A DNA stretch of 26,598 nucleotides from Ignavibacteriaceae bacterium (GCA_023231105.1 JALNWB010000034.1:1-26598); one strand, 5' to 3'; counted from the stretch's first letter, positions 13,890-21,552 are shown. Notes: a model not told the origin generated them from the sequence alone. Made by a program: numbers and translations.

Positions 13890-16800
13890 TTACTTTAGAA
13901 GCAGCATCTTCTTTGTTTGAACAAAGTTTCCGGTTTTTAATTGATAGAAATAAATTCCAGAACCTAATTCTTTATCTTTTAATTTGAAGGTTACATTTTT
14001 GACTCCTGCTGTTTGGAGTTCATTAACCAGCGTTGCAATCTCATTTCCCATCACGTCAAACATTTTCAGACTAACGAAATTGTTTTCCGGCAACTGATAG
14101 CTGATAACCGTTGAAGGATTAAACGGATTAGGATAGTTATTGAACAGCGCATAAGAACTTGGTTTTATTTGTTTCGATGGTACAGCTTTTATGGAATCCG
14201 GAGCCAAGGTGGAATCTGGTACAAAGATGGAATCCGGGGCAAACGCTAACCCGGAGACTTCTTCATAATCAGTAGTTCCAACAGTCGTTGCCACACCGGA
14301 GGTTTTATCAATCTTTATCAATGTACTCACGAACTTTTCTTCACCGTAAGCGCCCCAAAGCTTTCCCTGATTGTCGAATGCTAAAGCTCTTATCGTATAA
14401 TCTCCAATTCCAGCACTTCCGACAAGAGTCGTGTCTCCGGTCGCTTTATTGATTTTGTAGAGCCTGTCTTTATTGGATGAAGCATCAATTGAAACCCAAA
14501 CTTCTTCGGTTGATGGGTCTATTGCTATTGCTGCAACTTTTATTTTCGATGCGACTAAATAAGTAGTATCGCCGGTCGCAATATCAAATTTATATACTCG
14601 TTGTGTAGATGCAACTCCAATAAGATTACCGGATGGATCAAATGTCATAGCTGAAAGTGCAACAGGAGCTTTAAACTGATAAAGCCCGGATCCGTTTTCG
14701 CCGTCAACTTTAACAACGTAAGTAGATAAATCGAGAGAATAATTATATCCAAAGAGATCTCCGGTGTCTGGATTAAGAGAAAGTCCTCTCAAAGCTGAAA
14801 AACCTGACAACCCTACGTCTGTCCCTTGGCCAGTTTGTGAATTAAGTTTTAAAACTCTTCCGCTACTTTCGCTTCCGGTAGAAGCATAAAGCGTTCCTTT
14901 AACAGCTTTATTTAAAAACGTATAATTAACAGTAAAAGGAATCGTCAAATTGGGATTTTTATAATCATTTGAGAGAATCGAAATTCCGAAGTTGTAAAAT
15001 CCCGGTGAAAGAACCGCTCCATTTACAGTAACATCAACATCTTTGGAGTCATTAAGAGTAGCCAATTCTCCTCCTCGAACGGAAAGACTAATTGAATTAA
15101 TATTCGGCAGAATTGCTATTTCAAAATCATCTATAAAGAATCCCGGGTCATCAACCGATTGATATCTAGTATATTGGAAAGCGAACTGGACGGAATCTCT
15201 ATTGCTGGATAAATCCGACAGCTGAAACAAAAAAGTTTTCCATATGGTCGATGGTTCCTTGATAATGCCTCCTTCTGAAGTTGTTACCACCCGCCATTGT
15301 TTTCCGTTATCAAGTGAAACAAGAAAAAAAACTATATCAAGTGTAGTATTTTTGAAATATTTAAATGAGATGGAAACAACATCTTGTGGTAGTAGTTTTG
15401 AAAAATCAAATTTAGGGCTGTAAAGAGTTCCCCAATCCCGCTTGTCATAAAAACCTTGCGATTTTACAAAACTAACGACTGTTGGTTTTGAATGTCCATC
15501 GAAAGTTGCTGGGCCAAGTGATGTTCTCTGGCATCCATAGGAGGTATAGCTAAGTTGTGTAAATCCGCCAAAACCGGATTCAAAATCATTCGAATAAAGA
15601 ATAGTTGCTGTTGCGGCGACCTTTCCAAAAAATTGCTCAAGATTAGAATTTTTTGAAGATGATTTTAAAAGACCCGTCGGTTTACTACTTTTTGCTGAAA
15701 GAGTGATAAACATGTCATAGACAAGTGGGAATTTACCAAGATTACTCAACGTAAAAGTTTTTGTTTTTAGTCCAATTTCGTCTTTAGCTTCAAAAGAAAA
15801 ATTTCCTAAATCACTAGGTGCAGAATTAATTTTAGGAGGCGTGGCACCGCCGGTGCTAAGTTCAAAAGGAATATCAACCACTAATTTATTTACTATGTCG
15901 GGATAGAAATCTACCGATTTATTTACAATGTTGGTATGTATTCTTATAATTCCCCAAAACAAACCAGGTTGGTTGGCATTTGAAATCGTAAAGGTTACTG
16001 TGCCTGATTGTCCGACCGGAATGCTTCCTGCGTTTCCATCAAATTTTACTGAAGCGGTTGATGGTTGAACTTCATTCAGAATAAATTCGAGTTCATAGAG
16101 TAGCGGATTGTCTAAACTTAAATTAGCAACTTGTAATTGAATTTGTTTTTGGTTGTTGAGATCAACGTTGCCTACTTTTAATGTATCGGTTCTGTTATCC
16201 AAATCCAAAGTGTCTTGCCCGTTTAAAACAAGTAAGCTATCACTCTTAAAATTATAATCTATTCCATATCCAATAACTTCAAGCATTCTTAAATCTTGAT
16301 TATTGATCTGTAATCTTGTTCCGGGAGCAAATGTAGGGTCCATAATCCCGATCCAGCGGTTTGCACCTAAGGAAGGTGGGCGTAAAGCATCATCGCGCCA
16401 ATGTGAAGATTGTTGTCCATCACCGTTTAATCTTTCGTTGTTTGCAGTTGAGAGTTCAACTTTTGCGAGACCATCAAAAAATATATGTGTACTGAAATAA
16501 TATGTAGTGCCGCCTTCTTTAGTCCAAACAGAAGTATATGCGGGACCGGCAGTAGTAACTTTCGGCGCAGATGAAAAACCTATCAAGCTTCCCGGCTCTA
16601 CCGCTTCGGGACGAACGCGGAATAAATCCCACGGATAAAATAAATCTTCTATTCCGGTATGATCAGCGAAACCGGCTGCGGTAACAAAACCTAAAACATG
16701 ACCTATTTCATGTTTACAAACTGCGTCGAAATCATATTCCCCATCGTTAATACCATCTGAAGGGTTTATATCGAATGGAACACTGGAGTTAAATCCTATT

Positions 16801-17522
16801 GCAGGAACACTTCCAAAAGGATTTATATTTGGATCCTCGCTAATATTTGCATCTATAAATCCGAGCCCTTGTAAATTTATTAATGTGCCGATGCTTCTTC
16901 CTAAATTTGCCTGTACTGTAGAAGGCGTTGGAATAGGAATAGCGTTATAAAGATCATTTAGTTGAACATTTCCGGGTTTTAAATCTTTTAAATGTTGAAC
17001 AATATCGGGAACAAGAGCATTGGTATTAGTAGCTTTTAAAGCATAGTAAGTAGTTGTTGAAGTAGCACCGAGTACACCCGCACCGAAAGCAGCGCCAAAT
17101 CTTGTTGGCCCGTAATCAACATCAAGAACAGTGGTAATAGGAGTAGTAATTACGCGTTCCCAACGGGCTGCCGCTTTTCTGAATGCTAAAATAACATCAG
17201 GGTATTGCATAAGTTGGTCTGTTGCGCGTAAAATTATCTTCAACCCGCTTAATGATTGTTGGTCATTTAATGAAGGAAGAATGTGAAGTTTATTTACGGA
17301 TGTAGAATTGTCAAGTATCAAATTTTCATTTTTAACTTCTTCACAATAAATTGCTCCGTTTTTATCGAATTTATTGATATAAACAAATTCTCGTTCAAAC
17401 CGTTTATAGTTGGCTAAACTCCCATTTTGCCCAAGTGCTGGAGTAGAGGAAAAAGTGAAAATAGAAATAAGAGCAAGAATCCAGATTTTAACAAAAAAGT
17501 GTCGCCCGATAAAAAAACTCAT
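13890..17522 (-). CDS. Secreted HExxH metalloprotease with T9SS sorting domain (paralogue B)
   Basis: Counted from the ATG at 17522, this is a 1210-residue protein. The frame continues upstream to 17549, but the 17522 ATG has GGAAG four bases before it and aligns with the start of paralogue A, so it is chosen. Layout as in A: signal peptide ending PALGQ, a protease region with DFDAVCKHEIGHVLGF (HExxH zinc motif), Ig-like and jelly-roll parts with GFFIDDFEIA, a propeller-like repeat region, and a T9SS type A domain (NNYPNPFNPSTVISY to TKKMLLLK). Differences from A include two small in-frame tandem expansions (see 14191-14244 and 15884-15931), an extra change of Cys/Tyr in the jelly-roll (SYTSYGCQRT) and Lys in place of Thr before the zinc motif. 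Both copies look intact, so both may be exported. Confidence 0.87.
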   Translation of the reverse strand: MSFFIGRHFFVKIWILALISIFTFSSTPALGQNGSLANYKRFEREFVYINKFDKNGAIYCEEVKNENLILDNSTSVNKLHILPSLNDQQSLSGLKIILRATDQLMQYPDVILAFRKAAARWERVITTPITTVLDVDYGPTRFGAAFGAGVLGATSTTTYYALKATNTNALVPDIVQHLKDLKPGNVQLNDLYNAIPIPTPSTVQANLGRSIGTLINLQGLGFIDANISEDPNINPFGSVPAIGFNSSVPFDINPSDGINDGEYDFDAVCKHEIGHVLGFVTAAGFADHTGIEDLFYPWDLFRVRPEAVEPGSLIGFSSAPKVTTAGPAYTSVWTKEGGTTYYFSTHIFFDGLAKVELSTANNERLNGDGQQSSHWRDDALRPPSLGANRWIGIMDPTFAPGTRLQINNQDLRMLEVIGYGIDYNFKSDSLLVLNGQDTLDLDNRTDTLKVGNVDLNNQKQIQLQVANLSLDNPLLYELEFILNEVQPSTASVKFDGNAGSIPVGQSGTVTFTISNANQPGLFWGIIRIHTNIVNKSVDFYPDIVNKLVVDIPFELSTGGATPPKINSAPSDLGNFSFEAKDEIGLKTKTFTLSNLGKFPLVYDMFITLSAKSSKPTGLLKSSSKNSNLEQFFGKVAATATILYSNDFESGFGGFTQLSYTSYGCQRTSLGPATFDGHSKPTVVSFVKSQGFYDKRDWGTLYSPKFDFSKLLPQDVVSISFKYFKNTTLDIVFFLVSLDNGKQWRVVTTSEGGIIKEPSTIWKTFLFQLSDLSSNRDSVQFAFQYTRYQSVDDPGFFIDDFEIAILPNINSISLSVRGGELATLNDSKDVDVTVNGAVLSPGFYNFGISILSNDYKNPNLTIPFTVNYTFLNKAVKGTLYASTGSESSGRVLKLNSQTGQGTDVGLSGFSALRGLSLNPDTGDLFGYNYSLDLSTYVVKVDGENGSGLYQFKAPVALSAMTFDPSGNLIGVASTQRVYKFDIATGDTTYLVASKIKVAAIAIDPSTEEVWVSIDASSNKDRLYKINKATGDTTLVGSAGIGDYTIRALAFDNQGKLWGAYGEEKFVSTLIKIDKTSGVATTVGTTDYEEVSGLAFAPDSIFVPDSTLAPDSIKAVPSKQIKPSSYALFNNYPNPFNPSTVISYQLPENNFVSLKMFDVMGNEIATLVNELQTAGVKNVTFKLKDKELGSGIYFYQLKTGNFVQTKKMLLLK
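14191..14244. repeat. Three 18-bp tandem units inside protease B
   Basis: Units at 14191, 14209 and 14227 each resemble ATGGAATCCGGNNCAAAG on the plus strand. In the protein they give three Pro-Asp-Ser hexapeptides just before the T9SS domain, where paralogue A has one. The units differ at several bases, so the expansion is not brand new. Confidence 0.85.
15884..15931. repeat. 33-bp in-frame duplication inside protease B
   Basis: ATTTATTTAC followed by A/T ATGT occurs at 15884 and again at 15917, a 33-bp step that adds 11 residues containing a second Ile-Val-Asn-Lys. Paralogue A has a single copy of this segment (around 11987-12010). Confidence 0.75.
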
Positions 17523-17526
17523 AATT

Positions 17527-17531
17527 CTTCC
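17527..17531 (-). promoter_or_regulatory. Ribosome-binding site choosing the protease B start
   Basis: GGAAG on the minus strand lies four bases before the ATG at 17522. Paralogue A has GGAGA at the matching place, so the in-frame ATG further upstream (17549) is probably not used. Confidence 0.65.
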
Positions 17532-17631
17532 AATATAATAAAGATGCAAACTTTTCTTAAGATAGGAAAATTAAATCTTCTATTTGAAATTAGAAAAATG
17601 AAGAGTGAATTGCAAGTTAAGAATGAGTAGC

Positions 17632-17693
17632 AAAAAGTAGGCTGCTTCGTTTGTTTAGAAAGATTGAACTTACAAGAAAATTCGAGACAGCCT
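17632..17693 (-). terminator. Probable terminator after the DUF2892 gene
   Basis: On the minus strand AGGCTG (17693-17688) and CAGCCT (17644-17639) pair, extended past a 2x2 internal loop by TCG/CGA, and ACTTTTTG follows. The loop is long, so strength is uncertain. A diverged copy lies at 13710-13775. Confidence 0.5.
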
Positions 17694-17715
17694 CCGAACA
17701 ATTTCTAATGAGAAG

Positions 17716-17913
17716 TTATTTCTCGGTTGCCTTTGTTGTACAAGTAGAAATACCAAAAGGTAAGTACAAGAGGCAGCTGCTTGTTGCAGCGGTGAACAAG
17801 AAAACAATTCCTAATATTCCCCACCAGCTTTGATAATAAAGCCCAAGGGCTACAATAACAACTCCTACAACAATTCTGATAACGCGATCGATAGTGCCGA
17901 CATTTTTTTTCAT
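17716..17913 (-). CDS. Small DUF2892 (YgaP transmembrane-like) membrane protein
   Basis: This 65-residue protein has the family start MKKNVGTIDRVIRIVVG, then two hydrophobic helices (about 11-28 and 30-46, with Trp-Trp-Gly between them). The usual Cys-Leu-Leu-Tyr-x-x-x-Gly-Ile-x-Thr-Cys segment follows near the C-terminus. The two cysteines are conserved in the family and may relate to sulfur or metal handling, but no function is firmly known. AGGAGAAG lies 3 bases before the ATG. A longer overlapping frame from 17944 to 17705 is a shadow. The gene is the upstream member of the duplicated block; the other copy survives only as a fragment at 13798-13866. Confidence 0.88.
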   Translation of the reverse strand: MKKNVGTIDRVIRIVVGVVIVALGLYYQSWWGILGIVFLFTAATSSCLLYLPFGISTCTTKATEK

Positions 17914-18263
17914 GATCTTCTCCTATGGTTTTTGTTTCGTTCAATTTGATTAAGAATTATGTTTTAGGATTCAAGAAAAATTCAGACGTCCCTCTCAAAA
18001 TTACAAAACATTTAGATACAATTTATTCAAACTTAATAAGTCACGTTACGCAAAATTCGTTTACTTATTGTTAAAATATTACAAAATCGTAGCGCAGACT
18101 TAAGTCTGCGTTACGGAATTTAGAACCAAATTATATTTTTGCGTAACATAAATTAATAACTCAAGTTATCGGTGATTGATGGAAACGATTCTTAATCTTA
18201 CTCGTTTTTATACTGACTTTCTAAATTAGAATCACTATTTTTATAAAGAAAAAAAGAAAGACT
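17914..18263. other. Non-coding gap between divergent DUF2892 and GroES-like genes
   Basis: These 350 bases carry no convincing gene. They hold the nested inverted repeat at 18045-18147 and a 14-bp palindrome at 18156-18169 (ATAACT, CA, AGTTAT). Promoters for both divergent genes must lie here, but I cannot assign them. Confidence 0.6.
18045..18147. repeat. Nested inverted repeat, MITE- or REP-like
   Basis: Outer arms GTTACGCAAAA (18045-18055) and TTTTGCGTAAC (18137-18147) are perfect 11-bp inverted copies. Between them lies a 26-bp near-perfect palindrome (18089-18114) with centre AGACTTAAGTCT and one G-T wobble. Its right arm also ends GCGTTAC, echoing the outer arm. The element has no coding capacity. 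This is the layout of a small palindromic mobile element or a large extruding hairpin. Confidence 0.65.
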
Positions 18264-18629
18264 ATGGTATCACATTTGCGAAATATTAATAAATTAGTTG
18301 TTGTCGGCGACAAACTCTTAATTAAACCTGAAGAAGAATCCGGAAAAACCACTTCCGGACTGTATCTGCCTCCCGGTGTAAAAGAGAAAGAAAATATTCA
18401 AAGCGGATATGTAATAAAAGCCGGTCCCGGTTTTCCCATTGGTTTGCCTTCCGATGATGAACCGTGGAAAGAACAGAAAGAAAAAGTAAAGTACATTCCT
18501 CTGCAAGTAAAAGAAGGGGATTTGGCGATCTTCCTAAAAAAAGATGCTTACGAAATTGAGTACGACCATGAAAAATATTTTATCGTTCCTCAAACTGCAG
18601 TGTTGCTGTTGATTCGTGATGATTTTTAA
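18264..18629 (+). CDS. GroES-like co-chaperonin homologue (solitary, extended)
   Basis: This 121-residue protein follows the Cpn10 fold order. VVVGDKLLIKPEEESGKTTSGLYLPPG matches the first strands and the mobile loop. KENIQSGYVIKAGPG matches the roof-side strand. VKYIPLQVKEGDLAIFLKKDAYEIEYDHEKYFIVP matches the Leu-Asp-Val-Lys-x-Gly-Asp block of GroES. The loop residues that contact GroEL are usually Ile-Val-Leu; here Leu-Tyr-Leu. An insert of roughly 15 residues rich in Pro, Asp and Lys (after GPGFPIG) makes it longer than the usual 95 or so. No groEL gene is adjacent, so it is probably an extra GroES-type protein rather than the main co-chaperonin. The purine-rich AAAGA before the ATG fits a weak ribosome site. 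Confidence 0.82.
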   Translation: MVSHLRNINKLVVVGDKLLIKPEEESGKTTSGLYLPPGVKEKENIQSGYVIKAGPGFPIGLPSDDEPWKEQKEKVKYIPLQVKEGDLAIFLKKDAYEIEYDHEKYFIVPQTAVLLLIRDDF

Positions 18630-18665
18630 TCAGTCGGCAGTATGCGGTCGACAATTAGCAGTGCG
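18630..18665. repeat. Degenerate 7-bp tandem array after the GroES-like gene
   Basis: From 18631 five 7-bp units follow each other, consensus CAGTNNG (CAGTCGG, then CAGTATG, then more diverged units, last CAGTGCG at 18659). The array starts one base after the stop codon and fills most of the 57-bp gap to the hutH stop. Confidence 0.6.
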
Positions 18666-18686
18666 AAACAGAAAATCGAATTACTT

Positions 18687-20255
18687 TTATGACAGTTTTA
18701 TTATTTTCTCAACTGCATTTAGTAACACATCATTTTTAATCAAAAAATTTATTTTTTTAATGTCGTCAAAAAGAAGCCGGTCGTGCTTCAACGGTTTAAC
18801 TACTTTTCTAATTTCGTTGTAAGCGGCTGAAGTTCCTCTTCCCGGTTTCAATGGTTTAAGAAATTCTAATCCCTGCGCCGAAGCCATTAATTCTATCGCC
18901 AAAACATTTTCAAGATTAAGCAGAATACGATAACATTTTTGCGCCGCAATCGAGCCCATCGAATTATGATCTTCTTGATTTGCAGAAGTTGGAATTGAAT
19001 CCACACTTGCCGGGTGTGCAAGCACTTTGTTTTCTGAAACTAAACTTGCCGCTGTGTATTGAGCAATCATCATCCCGGAATTTAGTCCGCCGTGTTTTGT
19101 AAGAAAGCGGGGCAGCCCTTGACTTAAAGCGCCATTAACCATTCTCTCAATTCTTCGTTCGGAAACATTTGCGAGTTCGGAAAGAGCGATTGCTAAAAAA
19201 TCCATTGCCAGCGCCATCGGTTGCCCGTGAAAATTTCCACCTTCAATATGTTCTTTCGTCTCGGGAAAGATAAGCGGATTGTCATTCGCTGAATTTATTT
19301 CGATTGCTGTCCGAGAAGTGACGTAATCAATTGCATCTTTGGAAGCGCCGTGTATTTGCGGCACACAACGGATTGAATAAGCATCCTGCACGCGCGCATC
19401 ATTTTTTAAATGTGATGTTCTTATTTCGCTTCTGTCAATTAGCGAAAGAATATTTTCTGCGGTTTCAAGCTGTCCCTGGTATGGTCTTAATTGATGGAGT
19501 CTTTTATCAAAAGCTTTATCTGTTGCGCGTAAAGCTTCATGCGATAAAGCCGCGGCAATGTCGGCAATTTTTTTTAATTTGATTGCCCGCGCAGAAAGAA
19601 ACGCCGCGAATGAAGTCATCATCTGCGTTCCGTTAATTAAAGCCAATCCTTCCTTTGCTTGAAGTTTTACAGGCTGCAATCCAAATTTTTTGAGCGCAAG
19701 TTTAGATGAAATTATTTTTGTTTGTCCGGCATTTGCCTCAAACACATTTTTTATAATTTGCACTTTTCCTTTGCCGATCATGGCAAGTACCAAGTGTGAG
19801 AGTTGAACCAAGTCTCCACTGGAACCAACTGAACCTTGCGACGGCACGACGGGAATAATATTGTTGTTTATCATTTCAACTAAAAGCTGAACCGTTGCGG
19901 GGCGGATGCCGGAGTAGCCTTTGGCAAGCGCATTAACACGAAGCAGCATCATAATTTTTACGATGAACGGAGGAAGCGGTTCACCGCACCCAACTGCGTG
20001 ACTAACAATTAAATTTTCCTGCAACTGCTCGATTTCATTATGCGAAATCTTAACATTGCTGAACTCACCGAAACCGGTAGTTACGCCGTAAATAATGTCA
20101 TCTTTCGCAATCCATTCTTCAACAAGTTTTCTGGACTGAACCATTTTCTTTATTGCCGAATCTTTGATTTTCACTTTTATATTTTGCGTAACAAATTTTT
20201 CGATATCATTTATCGAAAGTGAATTTCCGTCAAGGGAAAGAATTTTTTCAGCCAT
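18687..20255 (-). CDS. hutH: Histidine/aromatic amino-acid ammonia-lyase (HutH family) with Ser-Ser-Gly MIO triad
   Basis: This 522-residue protein matches the whole family. It has the catalytic Tyr56 in YGVTTGFG, then NLIVSHAVGCGEPL (His86 at the substrate-selecting site, as in HutH) and NALAKGYSGIRP. The MIO-forming segment GSVGSSGDLVQLSH (141-154) follows, then NSANDNPLIF, GGNFHGQPMALAMD and SANQEDHNSMGS. Histidine ammonia-lyase turns histidine to urocanate and ammonia. The prosthetic group normally forms from Ala-Ser-Gly; here it is Ser145-Ser146-Gly147. The ATG lies inside the end of hflX (8-bp overlap) with AGGA upstream, so the two are co-transcribed. No other histidine-degradation gene is in the window, so another aromatic substrate or an aminomutase role is possible. 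Confidence 0.88.
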   Translation of the reverse strand: MAEKILSLDGNSLSINDIEKFVTQNIKVKIKDSAIKKMVQSRKLVEEWIAKDDIIYGVTTGFGEFSNVKISHNEIEQLQENLIVSHAVGCGEPLPPFIVKIMMLLRVNALAKGYSGIRPATVQLLVEMINNNIIPVVPSQGSVGSSGDLVQLSHLVLAMIGKGKVQIIKNVFEANAGQTKIISSKLALKKFGLQPVKLQAKEGLALINGTQMMTSFAAFLSARAIKLKKIADIAAALSHEALRATDKAFDKRLHQLRPYQGQLETAENILSLIDRSEIRTSHLKNDARVQDAYSIRCVPQIHGASKDAIDYVTSRTAIEINSANDNPLIFPETKEHIEGGNFHGQPMALAMDFLAIALSELANVSERRIERMVNGALSQGLPRFLTKHGGLNSGMMIAQYTAASLVSENKVLAHPASVDSIPTSANQEDHNSMGSIAAQKCYRILLNLENVLAIELMASAQGLEFLKPLKPGRGTSAAYNEIRKVVKPLKHDRLLFDDIKKINFLIKNDVLLNAVEKIIKLS

Positions 20256-21525
20256 CGATCATCTTCCTGATTTTATTTGAATTTTCTTTTGTAGCTCTAT
20301 ACGTGATGCTTACAAATTTCTGGGTATATTTTATAGAAAGAACTTCAGCAAGCGAATGGATCAGTGAAATTATTTTCGCTTCCGATATTTTTATTTTGAT
20401 TGATTCTTCAACATGTGAATCGATAAAACTGCCCTTAATCATTTCAAGTAGTGAAGAAATATTTATTCCTCTTTCCGCCGAAATGATAACCGAATGCTCA
20501 TAAGCATTTTTCACTTCATCCAATTTTGAGCGGTCTTCGAGAAGATCAACCTTATTGAAAACTTTAATTTGTGGTTTTTTTTCACAGTGAAGTTCTTTTA
20601 AAGTTTGTTCAACCACCTGTACATGGTCTTTAAAATACGGATGCGAAAGATCGACAACGTGTAAAATTAAATCGGCTTGGTCAACTTCATTCAACGTACT
20701 TTTGAACGAAGCGATCAAGTGAGCCGGAAGTTTGCGGATAAATCCAACGGTATCGCTGAGGAGAATTTTATTTGTCTTATCAAGTTCAAATGATTTTGTT
20801 GTAGAATCAAGCGTTGCAAAAAGTTTATCTTCCGTTAAAACTTCCGCTTTGGTTATCAAATTAAATAGTGTTGATTTGCCGGCGTTAGTATAACCGACAA
20901 GTGAGACGCGGAAAAAATCTTTTCTCTGCTGGGTTTGGGTTTGCTTCTGTGATTCAATTTTAAGAAGTTTTTCTTTCAACGTACTTATGCGTGTGCGAAT
21001 AATTCTTCGGTCGGTTTCAATTTGTGTTTCGCCGGGACCTTTTGTTCCTATACCGCCGAATTGCTTTGAAAGATGCGTCCATGCGCGCGTTAACCGTGGA
21101 AGTAAATATTGCAGTTGAGCAAGTTCAACCTGAGTTTTCGCTTCTTTTGTTTTTGCATGCGAAGCGAAAATATCGAGGATCAATCCGCTCCGGTCAACAA
21201 TTTTTTTCGAAAGCATTTTTTCAAGGTTTCGCACCTGCATCGGGGAAAGATCATCATTAAAGATTATTAAATCGATATCATTTAATTCGGCAAGCTGAGC
21301 TAATTCTTCAACTTTCCCTTTGCCGAGATAAAGCGCTCTATCCGGCATGATGCGATCTTGCGAGACTTTCATAATTGTTTCAGCCCCGGCAGTGGAAGCA
21401 AGTTCTTCCAACTCCTGCAGTTGTTCAATTAAAATTTCTCTTGTTATGTCTTTAGTGCGTAAGCCTATTAAAATGGCTCGTTCGGTGGTCGGTCTTGGGA
21501 TATCAAACATATTTATTTTTGTCAA
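20248..21525 (-). CDS. hflX: Ribosome-associated GTPase HflX
   Basis: This protein has 425 residues. The HflX N-domain includes GAETIMKVSQDR and ALYLGKGKVEELAQLAE, then FNDDLSPMQVRNLEKML, a typical glycine-rich and helical pair. The linker has GGIGTKGPGETQIETDRRIIRTRI, the family hallmark. The G domain follows with G1 GYTNAGKSTLFN, G3 DTVGFIRKLP and G4 NKVDLL. HflX binds the 50S subunit and splits stalled ribosomes under stress. The first residue uses TTG at 21525, chosen because AGGA lies seven bases upstream. The first in-frame ATG is at 21510 and has no ribosome site. It overlaps the hutH start by 8 bp. Confidence 0.94.
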   Translation of the reverse strand: MTKINMFDIPRPTTERAILIGLRTKDITREILIEQLQELEELASTAGAETIMKVSQDRIMPDRALYLGKGKVEELAQLAELNDIDLIIFNDDLSPMQVRNLEKMLSKKIVDRSGLILDIFASHAKTKEAKTQVELAQLQYLLPRLTRAWTHLSKQFGGIGTKGPGETQIETDRRIIRTRISTLKEKLLKIESQKQTQTQQRKDFFRVSLVGYTNAGKSTLFNLITKAEVLTEDKLFATLDSTTKSFELDKTNKILLSDTVGFIRKLPAHLIASFKSTLNEVDQADLILHVVDLSHPYFKDHVQVVEQTLKELHCEKKPQIKVFNKVDLLEDRSKLDEVKNAYEHSVIISAERGINISSLLEMIKGSFIDSHVEESIKIKISEAKIISLIHSLAEVLSIKYTQKFVSITYRATKENSNKIRKMIDG

Positions 21526-21531
21526 CTTTTT

Positions 21532-21552
21532 TTCCTAATTCCTAATTATTAA
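21532..21552. repeat. Three 7-bp tandem units upstream of hflX
   Basis: TTCCTAA repeats exactly at 21532 and 21539, followed by TTATTAA at 21546. Read on the minus strand the units are TTAGGAA, and the one nearest hflX provides the AGGA of its ribosome site. Confidence 0.65.
21533..21536 (-). promoter_or_regulatory. Ribosome-binding site selecting the TTG start of hflX
   Basis: AGGA on the minus strand, seven bases before TTG at 21525. The ATG at 21510 has only A/T-rich sequence before it. Confidence 0.6.

Larger units (their letters stand above)
10012..17780 (-). repeat. Tandem segmental duplication (DUF2892 gene + terminator + protease gene)
   Basis: The two long proteases align along nearly their whole length, and their 5' non-coding regions also match. 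Both have CTTTATTATA-like DNA with a purine-rich ribosome site just before the ATG, an ATCTTCTATTTGAAATTA block about 60 bp upstream, and a GAGGCTGT-type hairpin. Further upstream one unit keeps a full DUF2892 gene and the other keeps only its last codons (13798-13866). The distance from DUF2892 stop to protease ATG is 193 bp in one unit and 198 bp in the other. This shows direct duplication of a roughly 4-kb block. Confidence 0.88.

Noticed and set aside
13787..13987. Plus-strand frame repeated near 9918-10109
   Set aside because: Both are antisense shadows of the duplicated T9SS sorting domain and share sequence only because the proteases are paralogues.
17705..17944. 79-codon frame overlapping the DUF2892 gene
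   Set aside because: It is another frame of the same strand; the 65-codon frame has the family motifs and a strong ribosome site.
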